Shown piece by piece: positions 43,364-51,932 of a DNA stretch of 64,000 nt. The notes beneath the pieces are model-generated. The model had not been told where the DNA came from and did no database searches. It worked only from the letters and a program-made list of their open reading frames with translations. Origin of the DNA: Bacteroidia bacterium (GTDB lineage Bacteria > Bacteroidota > Ignavibacteria > UBA10030); NCBI GenBank assembly GCA_022180565.1, contig BQML01000010.1, forward strand, positions 1 to 64,000. The letters run 5' to 3'. The stretch's first letter is position 1, and each line of letters opens with the position of its first letter. The position numbers and the translations under genes are program-made.

Positions 43364-44723
43364 TGCTCCTCAGCGAATGGTGAAGTCTGTTTCCCGCGAT
43401 CAGCAGGGGATCCCACAGCGGACTGAACGGCGGGCTATAGATCAGGTCTGTCTCGGTCAACTCTCTGGCAGTCAACCCGCATTGAATCGCCAGGGCAAGT
43501 GTATTTGCGCGAAGCACCGCCCCGTCGCCGCCATAAACGTTTCCTCCCAGAAGACGTCCGCTCTTTCGATCGGCGATGAGGATGACCGATACCCTGGCAT
43601 TACCTGGAAAAAACGGTATTCGTGAGTCCGACTCAATGCGAGTCTCAGCCGGTTCGAAGCCTTGCTCCAGAGCCTCTTGGGAACTCAGCCCCACTCTGGC
43701 GACTTCCAGAGAGAACACTCGAACGGCAACCGAGCGGAGGGCTCCTTTGAACACGGCCGATCCCCCCGCCGCATTTTCCCCCGCAACCCTTCCCTGCCGG
43801 GCGGCAATTGTTGCAAGGGGGGCGTACATCCACTTGTTTGTAATCAGGTTTCGAACTTCACAGCAATCCCCTGCCGCGTAGATGCCATCCACGCTTGTGA
43901 CCTGTCGCTGATCTGTGAGAATACCTTTTCGTGCACCAATCTCGATTCCTGCTTCAGAGGCAAGAGCTGATTGCGGCTCCACACCGATGCACATAATGAC
44001 CAGATCGGTTTCAAAGGATGCCGTGTCTGTTCGAACCCGCGTGACGGTATTGAAGCGCGAGACATCAAAACCCCTCACCGCAGTGTTTCCCACGAACTTC
44101 ACACCATGCTTTTCAAGCTCGAGGGCAACGGCTTCCCGGGGAGCATCCTCCAATCCCCACATTGGGAGGGAGTGCCGGTGAAGAACCGTGCATTCGAGTC
44201 CCCTGAGCGTCAGGGCCTCCGCCATTTCCATTCCAATATACCCGCCCCCGACGATCACGGCGCGACGCGGAGACTCGCGAATGATATAGTGTTCGAGCGC
44301 GGCCGCTCCGGAGAATGACTTAACGGTGAACACATTGCGTGCCTCTTCACCGGGCATTCCAAGCGGCTTTGGTTGTGACCCCATTGCCAGGATCAGGCGG
44401 TCATATCCCAGTTCCGACGTCGCTCCCTTCTCGAATGAGCGGACTTCGAGGATGCGGCGGGTCGGATGGATTCTCTCAACACGATGAAGCGTCCTCACCA
44501 CGACGCCTTTCTCCGCTTCAAACCGTTCCGGGGTAAAGAGGACCAAATCCGACAGCGCCCTTATCGTTCCTCCGACCGCAAACGGAATCTCGCATATCCC
44601 ATACGAGATGGTCTCGCCTGCCTCAAGAAGAACCACGGAGGCCGACGGATCGACCCGTTTTGCTTTTGCCGCCGCGGCCGGCCCGGCCGCCAGGCCACCA
44701 ATCACCACGATGGTTCTCTTCAT
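43341..44723 (-). CDS. CoA-disulfide reductase / NADH oxidase-type flavoprotein
   Basis: A 460-residue pyridine-nucleotide-disulfide oxidoreductase. It has an N-terminal FAD motif VVIGGLAAGPAAAAKAKR (about 6-23), the single redox Cys 44 in SYGICEIPF (SYxxC-type of CoA-disulfide reductases and Nox), an NAD motif VIVGGGYIGMEMAEALTLRG, and the second FAD site YAAGDCCEV. The dimerisation domain (about 330-455) ends it. It may reduce a CoA or bacillithiol disulfide, or be an NADH oxidase; the Cys motif favours the CoADR/Nox branch. It overlaps der by 4 bases. Confidence 0.85.
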   Translation of the reverse strand: MKRTIVVIGGLAAGPAAAAKAKRVDPSASVVLLEAGETISYGICEIPFAVGGTIRALSDLVLFTPERFEAEKGVVVRTLHRVERIHPTRRILEVRSFEKGATSELGYDRLILAMGSQPKPLGMPGEEARNVFTVKSFSGAAALEHYIIRESPRRAVIVGGGYIGMEMAEALTLRGLECTVLHRHSLPMWGLEDAPREAVALELEKHGVKFVGNTAVRGFDVSRFNTVTRVRTDTASFETDLVIMCIGVEPQSALASEAGIEIGARKGILTDQRQVTSVDGIYAAGDCCEVRNLITNKWMYAPLATIAARQGRVAGENAAGGSAVFKGALRSVAVRVFSLEVARVGLSSQEALEQGFEPAETRIESDSRIPFFPGNARVSVILIADRKSGRLLGGNVYGGDGAVLRANTLALAIQCGLTARELTETDLIYSPPFSPLWDPLLIAGNRLHHSLRSNEKPDPD

Positions 44724-46033
44724 TTTCTCTTGAAGACAAGAGTCAGGGGAACGCCACGAAAGCCGAAATGATCGCGCAATGCGTTGGCAAGAAATCTCCG
44801 GTACGATTCCGGGACAAGCGACGGTTCATTACAGAAGAACGCCACTACCGGGGGATCGGTCTTCAGCTGGGTGATGTATTTGATTTTGATCTCCTTCGGC
44901 GTCGGCGCCAGCGGCGGCGTCTTTCGGATCACCGGCAAGAGGACATCGTTCAGATCGCTGGTACTGACGCGTTTCGATCGTTCCGACTGCACTTCCAGAG
45001 CAGATTCCACGATCTGAACAATGCGCTGCTTCGTCAGTGCGGAAACGAAGAGGATCGGCAAGTAATCATGCATGCCGAGCCTTCTCCGGATCGCCTCCTC
45101 ATACGTCCGGGCCGTCCTTGAGTCTTTTTCCACCAGATCCCATTTGTTCACAACGATGAACGCTCCGCGCTTCCGCTCCAGAGCCGCCTCGACGATGTGA
45201 AGATCCTGATGGTCCACGCCACGGACGGCATCGAAAACAATCGCCGCAACATCGGCCCTGTCAAGGGCTTTGAGAGTCCTCAGGGTGCTGAAGAATTCGA
45301 GGCTCTCTTTTGTGCGTTTCTTCTTTTTCAGACCCGCCGTGTCAATCAGCACGACCTCCTCACCATGGAACTTCAGCACCGAATCGATAGGATCCCTCGT
45401 CGTTCCGGGAATATCGGTCACAACCTGCCGGGGCTTTCCCAACAGGGCATTCACCAGAGAGGATTTCCCAACGTTCGGCTTCCCCACGATGGCCAGTTGT
45501 AAACGGGGCTCACGGACTTCGGGCGATCCGTTTGTCCGCATGCCTGCCGTGATAGAATCGAGAAAGTCTCCGATTTGCCGCCCTGCGAGAGCGGAAACCG
45601 CGATCGGATCACCAAGTCCAAGCTCATGGAATTCTGCCGCCAGAGGCTCCCTCCGGCCAGAATCGATCTTGTTCACAACGAGATGGATCGGCTTTCTTGA
45701 TTTTCGGAGGATGGAAGCGATAGTACGATCGAGCGGAAGGATACCCTGTGTCCCATCAACCACGAAGACAATGCGGTCTGCTTCATCAATCGCAATCTCG
45801 GCCTGTTCACGAATCGCTTTTTCGAAGATATCCTCCGAGTCGGGGACATAGCCACCCGTATCGATCATCGTAAAGCTCTTTCCCGACCACTCTGCCTGAC
45901 CGTACTTACGGTCTCTGGTAACGCCGGGAAGATCATGAACAATGGCTTCCCGCATACCGAGGATCCTGTTGAACAGAGTCGATTTCCCGACGTTGGGACG
46001 CCCGATGATGGCGATGACGGTGGAAGAGACCAT
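44720..46033 (-). CDS. der: ribosome-assembly GTPase Der
   Basis: A 437-residue protein with two tandem Era-type GTPase domains (G1 GRPNVGKST at about 11-19 and GKPNVGKSS at about 180-188) and a C-terminal KH-like domain. Both G4 motifs are read (NKID, NKWD). It is needed for 50S subunit maturation. ATG at 46033 (MVSSTVIAII) is chosen; an extension to 46108 is hydrophobic and not part of the family. It overlaps the flavoprotein gene by 4 bases. tRNA-Pro and a terminator lie upstream. Confidence 0.97.
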   Translation of the reverse strand: MVSSTVIAIIGRPNVGKSTLFNRILGMREAIVHDLPGVTRDRKYGQAEWSGKSFTMIDTGGYVPDSEDIFEKAIREQAEIAIDEADRIVFVVDGTQGILPLDRTIASILRKSRKPIHLVVNKIDSGRREPLAAEFHELGLGDPIAVSALAGRQIGDFLDSITAGMRTNGSPEVREPRLQLAIVGKPNVGKSSLVNALLGKPRQVVTDIPGTTRDPIDSVLKFHGEEVVLIDTAGLKKKKRTKESLEFFSTLRTLKALDRADVAAIVFDAVRGVDHQDLHIVEAALERKRGAFIVVNKWDLVEKDSRTARTYEEAIRRRLGMHDYLPILFVSALTKQRIVQIVESALEVQSERSKRVSTSDLNDVLLPVIRKTPPLAPTPKEIKIKYITQLKTDPPVVAFFCNEPSLVPESYRRFLANALRDHFGFRGVPLTLVFKRK

Positions 46034-46100
46034 GGTACTGTCAAAAATACCCAAAAAAAGGAAGAAAGGGAATGACAGGATGTGCGGGAAGGGGGGGAAC

Positions 46101-46156
46101 ACAAACAAAAACTTCCGTCCTCATGGGAAGGAAATCGTGCCTGGCCTGGACGGAAG
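46101..46156 (-). terminator. rho-independent terminator after tRNA-Pro
   Basis: Minus-strand arms CTTCCGTCC (46148-46156) and GGACGGAAG (46112-46120) form a perfect 9-base-pair stem around a 27-base loop, followed by TTTTTGTTTGT. It ends the tRNA-Pro transcript. Confidence 0.7.
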
Positions 46157-46172
46157 CCGGGCATTCGATTTG

Positions 46173-46247
46173 TCGGGGCGGGGGGATTCGAACCCCCGGC
46201 CTCTTGGTCCCGAACCAAGCGCGCTAGCCGGACTGCGCCACGCCCCG
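46173..46247 (-). tRNA. tRNA-Pro (anticodon CGG)
   Basis: A cloverleaf with acceptor arms CGGGGCG/CGCCCCG, D arm GCGC/GCGC, anticodon stem CTTGG/CCAAG with loop TTCGGGA (anticodon CGG, reads CCG), and T arm GGGGG/CCCCC around TTCGAAT. CCA is not encoded. Confidence 0.95.
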
Positions 46248-46297
46248 TTCGTACATCGAAATCAATCCACTCGAGGACGGCTGTTACAGCCTTGCAA

Positions 46298-46326
46298 AAT
46301 ATACCGAAGAATCATTCCAAACGCAA
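46298..46326 (-). promoter_or_regulatory. putative promoter of tRNA-Pro
   Basis: Minus-strand TTGCGT (46321-46326) and TATATT (46298-46303) are 17 bases apart, about 50 bases before the tRNA. The -10 box continues as TATATTTTG, near the TAnnTTTG form of Bacteroidota. Confidence 0.45.
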
Positions 46327-46344
46327 AGAGCGGGACATCATTGT

Positions 46345-47265
46345 TCAGGACTCTTGTTCATACAGGGAGAGTACTTGCTCCGCGAGGAGATCCATTCGCT
46401 CTTTTGCCGGAATCCAATGGATCCTCCGGTCTTTCCGGAACCAGGTCAATTGTCGCTTTGCGAATCGCCGCGTATTCTTCTGAATCAATGCAATGGTTGT
46501 GGGAAGATCCCGACGGTGGTCAAGGAAATCGATCATTTCCCTGTAGCCGACCGTATTGAGCGCATTCGTTCGCCTGTCGTAGCGATCGAGCAGTCCGCGT
46601 ACCTCCTCCGCCAATCCTTGTTCGACCATTTCATGCACCCGTTCATCGATCCGGCCGTACAACGCTGAACGATCCCATTCCAGGGCGACCTGAACCGCTT
46701 CGAGCCGGTTTGACCGATCCTGAAGTTCGTGGTGACGCGACAACGGCACGCCCGTCTCGTAGTACACTTCAAGGGCCCGAATGATGCGTCTCGCCTTCGG
46801 CTCTGCCACCATCCTTCTTGCCGAGGCCGGATCGACCCTCTTCAGGTCCTGCAGAAGCGAATCCATCCCTTTGGATTCCAGTTGTGTGTTCAAAGCGCGG
46901 CGAATTTCCTCGTTTGAGCCCGGACCCTCAAACAGTCCATCCAGGAGTGCTCGGAGGTAGAGACCTGATCCGCCGACCACAACAACTGCCTTCCCTCTCT
47001 TACGGATTTCACGCACGATGCGGCGTGCGTCTCGCCCGTAAAGCCCCGCACTGTAGAGGTCAGACGGGTCAAGGATGTCGATACAATGGTGGGGAATCCG
47101 GCGGCGGTCCTCTTCGGACGGCTTGGCAGTACCGACCGTCATGGAGCGGTAGATCTGGCGTGAATCCGCCGAGACAATCTCTGCATCGAGGCGTTCAGCG
47201 ACGGCGAGGGACAGGCGGGTTTTGCCCGATGCCGTCGGACCGACAATGGCGAGAATCTTCTTCAC
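46345..47265 (-). CDS. miaA: tRNA dimethylallyltransferase
   Basis: A 306-residue enzyme that puts the isopentenyl group on A37 of UNN-decoding tRNAs. P-loop GPTASGKTRL (9-18), SADSRQIYRSMTVGTAKP, PHHCIDILDP and the later KNTRRFAKRQLTWFR are diagnostic. Standard length. It lies 18 bases after pcm and ends about 20 bases before the promoter region of tRNA-Pro. Confidence 0.97.
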   Translation of the reverse strand: MKKILAIVGPTASGKTRLSLAVAERLDAEIVSADSRQIYRSMTVGTAKPSEEDRRRIPHHCIDILDPSDLYSAGLYGRDARRIVREIRKRGKAVVVVGGSGLYLRALLDGLFEGPGSNEEIRRALNTQLESKGMDSLLQDLKRVDPASARRMVAEPKARRIIRALEVYYETGVPLSRHHELQDRSNRLEAVQVALEWDRSALYGRIDERVHEMVEQGLAEEVRGLLDRYDRRTNALNTVGYREMIDFLDHRRDLPTTIALIQKNTRRFAKRQLTWFRKDRRIHWIPAKERMDLLAEQVLSLYEQES

Positions 47266-47283
47266 GGGAGGATCTTCGTTCCG

Positions 47284-47925
47284 CTACTTCCCGTTCCATC
47301 CCTTCTTGCCGATCAGGGGGACGAACTTGAAGCCGTAGACTTCCTTTCGATCGAATCCATCGGCAGTCTTCGTGATGCTGAAAAGCTTCTGCATGTCGAG
47401 TCCGCCCACGGGAATAACGAGTTTCCCACCTTCAGCAAGCTGGTTCAACAGCGGCTCCGGAACCTCCGGCGCCGCCGCCGTGACGACAATCCGGTCATAG
47501 GGTGCAAATTCGGACCATCCAACACTTCCATCCCCGCACAATGTCGCGATTCGGTACCCCAGCCGCTCAAACAATTTTCTGGCCTGAAGGAAAAGGTCCA
47601 TGTGGCGCTCAATGGTGAAGACACGGGCGCCGAGTTCGGCAAGAATGACCGCCTGGTAGCCGGAGCCGGTTCCGATTTCAAGAACCTTTTGTCCGGGTTG
47701 GGGATCGAGTTCCTGCGTCATAAACGCCACGGTATACGGCTGGGAGATCGTTTGTTGCTTTGCGATGGGGAGGGCGGTATCGTCATATGCCCGATTGATG
47801 AACGGTTCTTTGACAAAGAGGTGCCGTTCCACTCTGCTCATGGCTGCGATGATCCGTTCGTCGGTGATTCCGCGCTGCCTTAGCAACGCAACCATCTCCT
47901 TACGTTCTTCGTCAAATCGGGGCAT
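47284..47925 (-). CDS. pcm: protein-L-isoaspartate O-methyltransferase
   Basis: A 213-residue AdoMet enzyme that repairs isoaspartyl residues. It has the substrate loop TALPIAKQQTISQPYTVAFM (about 51-70) and the AdoMet motif VLEIGTGSGYQAVILAEL. A C-terminal GFKFVPLIGKKGW matches the family ending. Its start codon shares one base with the stop of the upstream glycosyltransferase gene. Confidence 0.95.
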   Translation of the reverse strand: MPRFDEERKEMVALLRQRGITDERIIAAMSRVERHLFVKEPFINRAYDDTALPIAKQQTISQPYTVAFMTQELDPQPGQKVLEIGTGSGYQAVILAELGARVFTIERHMDLFLQARKLFERLGYRIATLCGDGSVGWSEFAPYDRIVVTAAAPEVPEPLLNQLAEGGKLVIPVGGLDMQKLFSITKTADGFDRKEVYGFKFVPLIGKKGWNGK

Positions 47926-48596
47926 CAGTATTCTCTCAGCAGGGTTCGAACGAACAGCTTCGTGGTTTTCCAGTATGTCATGGAACTAGGTTCACCGGCA
48001 TACACGGTCTGCACGGGGATCCACCCGACGCGGAATCCCAGCTTTGCCGCGCGGATCAGCATTTCCGTTTCGGCTTCGAATCCGTCGGATTCCGGCACTA
48101 CGCGCTCCAGAACCTCCCGGTGAATCAGTCTGTATCCGCACTGACTGTCCGGCATATCGTATCCCGTCCTCGCCGACACCAGGAACGACGTGATCGCGTT
48201 GGACAGTATGCGCGCGAGGGGCATACCGGAGCCAAGTTTCTTTCGCCGCCCCACGATGATCTGCGCACCGTCCGGCCGACAGGCTTCAAGAAACGTGCGC
48301 ACATCGGCGGGATCATGCTGAAGATCGGCGTCCATCGTCAGCACGGCCAGCGTATATTGGTCGCTCAACGCGGCAGCAAAACCGGTTCTGAGCGCCGCGC
48401 CCTTTCCTTTGTTCGTCCCGTGGCGTATCACGTGCGCACCGTGATCGGCCGCGACCACTGCCGTGTTATCCGCGGATCCATCGTCAACCACGATGGTTCT
48501 GCGTATTCCCGGGATGTGTTTCAAACGCTGAAGCAGTGTCGGTAAGGTCGCCTCCGCATTCAAAGCGGGAATCAAGACGGTACAGTGCTCAGCCAT
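47925..48596 (-). CDS. glycosyltransferase family 2, dolichyl-phosphate-mannose synthase-like
   Basis: A 223-residue GT2 of the DPM1/DPG-synthase type: VLIPALNAEATLPTLLQRL, IVVDDGSADNT (about 37-47), TMDADLQHDP (DXD-like, about 86-95) and GYRLIHREVL. There is no transmembrane region, which is common in bacterial polyprenyl-phosphate sugar synthases that rely on a partner. It probably makes a polyprenyl-phosphate-linked sugar. Start ATG at 48596 overlaps folP by 8 bases. Confidence 0.88.
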   Translation of the reverse strand: MAEHCTVLIPALNAEATLPTLLQRLKHIPGIRRTIVVDDGSADNTAVVAADHGAHVIRHGTNKGKGAALRTGFAAALSDQYTLAVLTMDADLQHDPADVRTFLEACRPDGAQIIVGRRKKLGSGMPLARILSNAITSFLVSARTGYDMPDSQCGYRLIHREVLERVVPESDGFEAETEMLIRAAKLGFRVGWIPVQTVYAGEPSSMTYWKTTKLFVRTLLREY

Positions 48597-49446
48597 GGTG
48601 TCTGATGGCGTCCACAATCCTGGCCACGCGCACCATCGCGCGAACGTCATGTACGCGGACCACAGCCGCTCCGTTCATGATGGAGACAGCAACAGCTCCT
48701 GCCGTCCCTTCGAGGCGATCTTCGGGCGGAAGGTTAAGCACCGCGCCGATGAATGATTTGCGTGATGGTCCGACCAAAACCGGATAGCCAATATCGCACA
48801 AGTCCTTCAACCGTCGCAGAAGTTCCAAATTGTGTTTTGCGCTCTTTCCGAAACCGATCCCCGGATCCACGAAGATTTGCCGTATGCCTGCACGCTTCGC
48901 CTCAGCAGCTCTCCGGGCAAGAAAATCCTTCACCTCGGTCACAACGTCATTGTACCGCGGGTCTTTCTGCATCGTCTGAGGAGTTCCCTTCATATGCATG
49001 AGGACAATGCCTTCGGCATACTCAGCGGCGACCTGGATCATTTCCGGATCGCCGGTCATTGCCGTGATGTCATTGATGATCGAGGCTCCCGCCTCAAGCG
49101 CTCTCCTCGCCACTTCCGCCTTCCAGGTATCCACCGAGATCGGGATGGCAACCTTCCCTGCGAGCCCTTCGATGACAGGAAGGATCCTCCGAAGCTCCTC
49201 GGCGGCCGGAACGGGATCAGATCCCGGTCGGCTCGATTCCCCGCCGACATCAAGAAAATCCGCTCCTTCCTCGGCCATCGCCAGGCCACGGGCAACGGCA
49301 TTCTCCACACTGAGGTATCGGCCGCCGTCCGAAAAAGAGTCCGGCGTGACATTGAGAATCCCCATAATGGAGGAACGGGCCGAAAAGTCGTACACCCTCC
49401 GACTGAACTCATACTTCCATCCAGTGATGGTTTCTTCGGGAGACAT
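48589..49446 (-). CDS. folP: dihydropteroate synthase
   Basis: A 285-residue TIM-barrel enzyme that joins 6-hydroxymethyl-dihydropterin diphosphate and p-aminobenzoate in folate synthesis. It has GILNVTPDSFSDGG (about 29-42), DVGGESSRPGSDPV (about 66-79), ISVDTWKAEVARRAL, and DPGIGFGKSAKHN. Standard DHPS; sulfonamide-site residues are typical. A short zinc-ribbon gene lies 60 bases upstream. Confidence 0.97.
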   Translation of the reverse strand: MSPEETITGWKYEFSRRVYDFSARSSIMGILNVTPDSFSDGGRYLSVENAVARGLAMAEEGADFLDVGGESSRPGSDPVPAAEELRRILPVIEGLAGKVAIPISVDTWKAEVARRALEAGASIINDITAMTGDPEMIQVAAEYAEGIVLMHMKGTPQTMQKDPRYNDVVTEVKDFLARRAAEAKRAGIRQIFVDPGIGFGKSAKHNLELLRRLKDLCDIGYPVLVGPSRKSFIGAVLNLPPEDRLEGTAGAVAVSIMNGAAVVRVHDVRAMVRVARIVDAIRHHG

Positions 49447-49506
49447 TCGGCGGTACGGGAAGGCAAGAATTGTGAGGGAGAGTCGACAGGATACCCGACG
49501 ACCGGC

Positions 49507-49671
49507 TTACGGCTCGCTGCACGAGTGATAGAACCCGCATCGAGGGCACACCAGTTTACACCGCCATCCCTCGAGCATGGTGCCGCAGTTCACGCAGTAC
49601 TGCCAGTAGTGGGGTTGCGGCTTGTCGGGGGCAGCTGACGGTTGGCTCTCTGAGGAATCCGTGTTCGGCAT
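49507..49671 (-). CDS. 54-residue zinc-ribbon protein
   Basis: A small protein, shorter than usual ORF cut-offs, read from ATG 49671 to TAA at 49507. The N-terminal 20 residues are Ser/Pro/Gln-rich. The rest holds two knuckles, CVNC (26-29) and CPRC (42-45), and further Cys at 38 and 51 within [14 protein letters not shown]. The layout C-x2-C ... CK-x2-CPxCG...CSE is that of small orphan zinc-ribbon proteins found in many bacteria and archaea. It lies between folP and the M28 peptidase gene. Its role is unknown, perhaps nucleic-acid or protein binding. Confidence 0.75.
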   Translation of the reverse strand: MPNTDSSESQPSAAPDKPQPHYWQYCVNCGTMLEGWRCKLVCPRCGFYHSCSEP

Positions 49672-49725
49672 CGTTCGTATCGGCAATTATGGTACGGAAA
49701 ATCGCACGCGTTGTCAAGGAACGGA

Positions 49726-51150
49726 TCATTTCCACGCCATTCTGAGGAGCGCGATACCGACCGCTTTGGTCGCCCATACCATGTTGAAGGGTTCTCGTTC
49801 GGTTGTTACAGACGGTATGTCGAGAGACGAATGATAGAACCGGGAATAGTCTATCAGGATTGTGTCGCGTGGCCCCTTCCACGCTTTAGAATTCCACCCC
49901 TCTGTTTGTGGGATGCGGCGAAGTCTGTTCCAGGCCGCGGTATAGATTGTCACCGACGGAATGAGGACCTCCGGAACATCGAGGCGGGCGAGGTAATCCG
50001 GGAGAAAGACGTACGAATCGGTTCCGCCCTGCGAAGGATTCGTGGTTGCTTCGTGCCAAAATCCTTGTTTGCCGGCATAGTCTTCCCCCACCCTGTTGAG
50101 GACGGCAAGCATCGGCTCGTTATGCGGGATGTCATTGGATTCGAAGTAGAGGCAGTTTCTGGTTTCGCCCGTTCCAATCTGATCGTAGTTCAAAACTCCC
50201 TTGATGGATGCCAAACGATCGCTCTCCGTCTTCACGAAATGTTCGGCCGAGGAGTATTCGCTGCCCCAAATCACGAACTCGATGGTTTTCGTCGGGCGGG
50301 GAACAACGCCCGTTCTGATCAGGCGTGACAGTCCGCGAGCCACCTCGAGCACCCCCGCGACTCCCGAGGCGTTATCGTCCGCTCCCGGCCCTCCGGAATC
50401 CGAATCACCGTGTGCGCAGACGATATACCGCCCTTCTCCCGATCCGCGCAACCTCCCGATGACCGTCTTTGGCGAGCCCAGTGTTGTCCGGATCGAAGCG
50501 CTGAGCAAAAGCCGTATCTCAGTTCCGCGGGCCATCTCTTTTCGAAGAGTCGAGCCCGTTCGGAAGGAAACGTTATACAACGGGATTTCGTTTTGATTGG
50601 ACGCGGGGAGAGGGGTGATCATGGCCCAGTTCGGATACATTGTCGAGTCCCCCGGGGCGTAGGAGAGGATCGCAATGGCCCCTCGCCGCACAAATTCCTT
50701 ATACAAGTCCTCGGAGACCATTCGGTCCGTCAGCAGGACCTTTCCCTCCACTTCACCCTCCTCCCGGTCTCCATCTGCAAGGATCGCCGTCGTGCGAGCG
50801 AGTGACGCGGAGAATCCCGCCAGCCAGTCGTTTCGGATCAGATGGCGCAGGCGAGGCGGATTCACGACCCGGAGGGTCCATCGTTGATGAGCGGAGACAA
50901 GTTTTTCCGGGTCGGAGCGCACCTCCACCTCCAATCCGTACCGTTTCATCACCGCCGCAACCCAACGAGCCGATTGATCCCCCGATGGGGTTCCTCCCCA
51001 TCGGTTCCCCATGGCCGAGAGCGTTTGGACATGCCGTCGCAAGGTGTCCACCGACACCAGCGTGGCAAACCGCCGTTCCGCAGTCGATTGCGAGAAAGAC
51101 GACAAGAGTGGAGCAAAGAGAAGGAGAACAGGAACAACCGTCTTGGGCAT
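49726..51150 (-). CDS. secreted M28-family metallopeptidase, altered metal site
   Basis: A 474-residue exported protein. Signal peptide MPKTVVPVLLLFAPLLSSFS; a PA-like insert (about 120-215); then the M28 catalytic fold with metal ligands His 248 (CAHGDS) and Asp 258 (GADDNASG), Asp 323 (NYDQIG) and a likely late His in FYHSSLDIP near the end, as in carboxypeptidase Q. The general base is Glu 298 in WGSEYSS, but the next residue, normally an acidic metal ligand (the GEE motif), is Tyr. It may have a modified or single-metal site. It probably acts on peptides in the periplasm. Confidence 0.82.
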   Translation of the reverse strand: MPKTVVPVLLLFAPLLSSFSQSTAERRFATLVSVDTLRRHVQTLSAMGNRWGGTPSGDQSARWVAAVMKRYGLEVEVRSDPEKLVSAHQRWTLRVVNPPRLRHLIRNDWLAGFSASLARTTAILADGDREEGEVEGKVLLTDRMVSEDLYKEFVRRGAIAILSYAPGDSTMYPNWAMITPLPASNQNEIPLYNVSFRTGSTLRKEMARGTEIRLLLSASIRTTLGSPKTVIGRLRGSGEGRYIVCAHGDSDSGGPGADDNASGVAGVLEVARGLSRLIRTGVVPRPTKTIEFVIWGSEYSSAEHFVKTESDRLASIKGVLNYDQIGTGETRNCLYFESNDIPHNEPMLAVLNRVGEDYAGKQGFWHEATTNPSQGGTDSYVFLPDYLARLDVPEVLIPSVTIYTAAWNRLRRIPQTEGWNSKAWKGPRDTILIDYSRFYHSSLDIPSVTTEREPFNMVWATKAVGIALLRMAWK

Positions 51151-51211
51151 CAAATGCGTTCGGGAGGATGAAGAAACCGGGGGAATAGTACAGAAAAGGT
51201 GTGAGAGAATC

Positions 51212-51241
51212 AAAACGCATCGGGCCGGCTTGCGCCGGCCC
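51212..51241 (-). terminator. rho-independent terminator after the superoxide dismutase gene
   Basis: Minus-strand GGGCCGGC and GCCGGCCC form a perfect 8-base-pair stem closed by the GNRA-type loop GCAA, followed by GATGCGTTTTG. The T-run is displaced, so termination may be partial. Confidence 0.65.
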
Positions 51242-51250
51242 GTCTGCTGG

Positions 51251-51883
51251 CTACTTATTGAGAACGTATTTTTTATAGCGGTCGTTAATCCTTCCCCAAT
51301 GGAGATTGGCGAGGAAGTTGTCGATGTATTTCCCGCGTTCCGGGCCATCCTTGTGATAATAGGCATGTTCAAACACATCGCAGGAGATCAAGGGAACGCC
51401 GCCCCAGATTGCCCCATATTGGTGCTCGTCGACAAGCACGTTGAGCAGGCGACCAGAGTAGAGCCTGTCGAAGACGAGCAGGCCCCATCCGCTCAGTTTC
51501 GCCGAAAGCGCTGTGGCCTTGAAATCCGCCTTCCACGCATCGATGGATCCGAATTCCTTCTCCAGAGCCGCCTTGACTTCCGTCCCTTTTGACGGGTCGC
51601 CATTTCCTCCGAGAACCTCCCAGTACACATCATGAAGCAGAGCACCGGAGTGGTTCCAGGTCAGGCGACGCTTCAGTTCTCCGATGACGCTAAAATTGCC
51701 GTTGGCTGTCGATCGGTCTTCTTTTTCCAGTCCCTTTTCGATCGTATTAAGTGCCGTAACGTATCCTTTGTGATGCTTGTTGTAGTGCCAATCGGATGTT
51801 TCCGGGCTCATCACGCCCGAAAGGTTTTTCTTCGCATCATCATCCGAATAGGGTCGGGGATTGAACTTCCACTCATAGGCCAT
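51251..51883 (-). CDS. sod: superoxide dismutase, Fe/Mn type
   Basis: A 210-residue enzyme that dismutates superoxide. The metal ligands are read as His in TSDWHYNKHHKGYV, His in LTWNHSGALLHDVYW and Asp/His in DVFEHAYY. The C-terminal WGRINDRYKKYV is typical. There is no signal peptide, so it is cytosolic. Iron versus manganese cannot be told from these motifs. An AAAGGAA sequence precedes the start. Confidence 0.95.
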   Translation of the reverse strand: MAYEWKFNPRPYSDDDAKKNLSGVMSPETSDWHYNKHHKGYVTALNTIEKGLEKEDRSTANGNFSVIGELKRRLTWNHSGALLHDVYWEVLGGNGDPSKGTEVKAALEKEFGSIDAWKADFKATALSAKLSGWGLLVFDRLYSGRLLNVLVDEHQYGAIWGGVPLISCDVFEHAYYHKDGPERGKYIDNFLANLHWGRINDRYKKYVLNK

Positions 51884-51932
51884 GGTATTTCCTTTCCAGT
51901 ACGTGAAACAGAAGATTCAACGCGGGCTGTGG

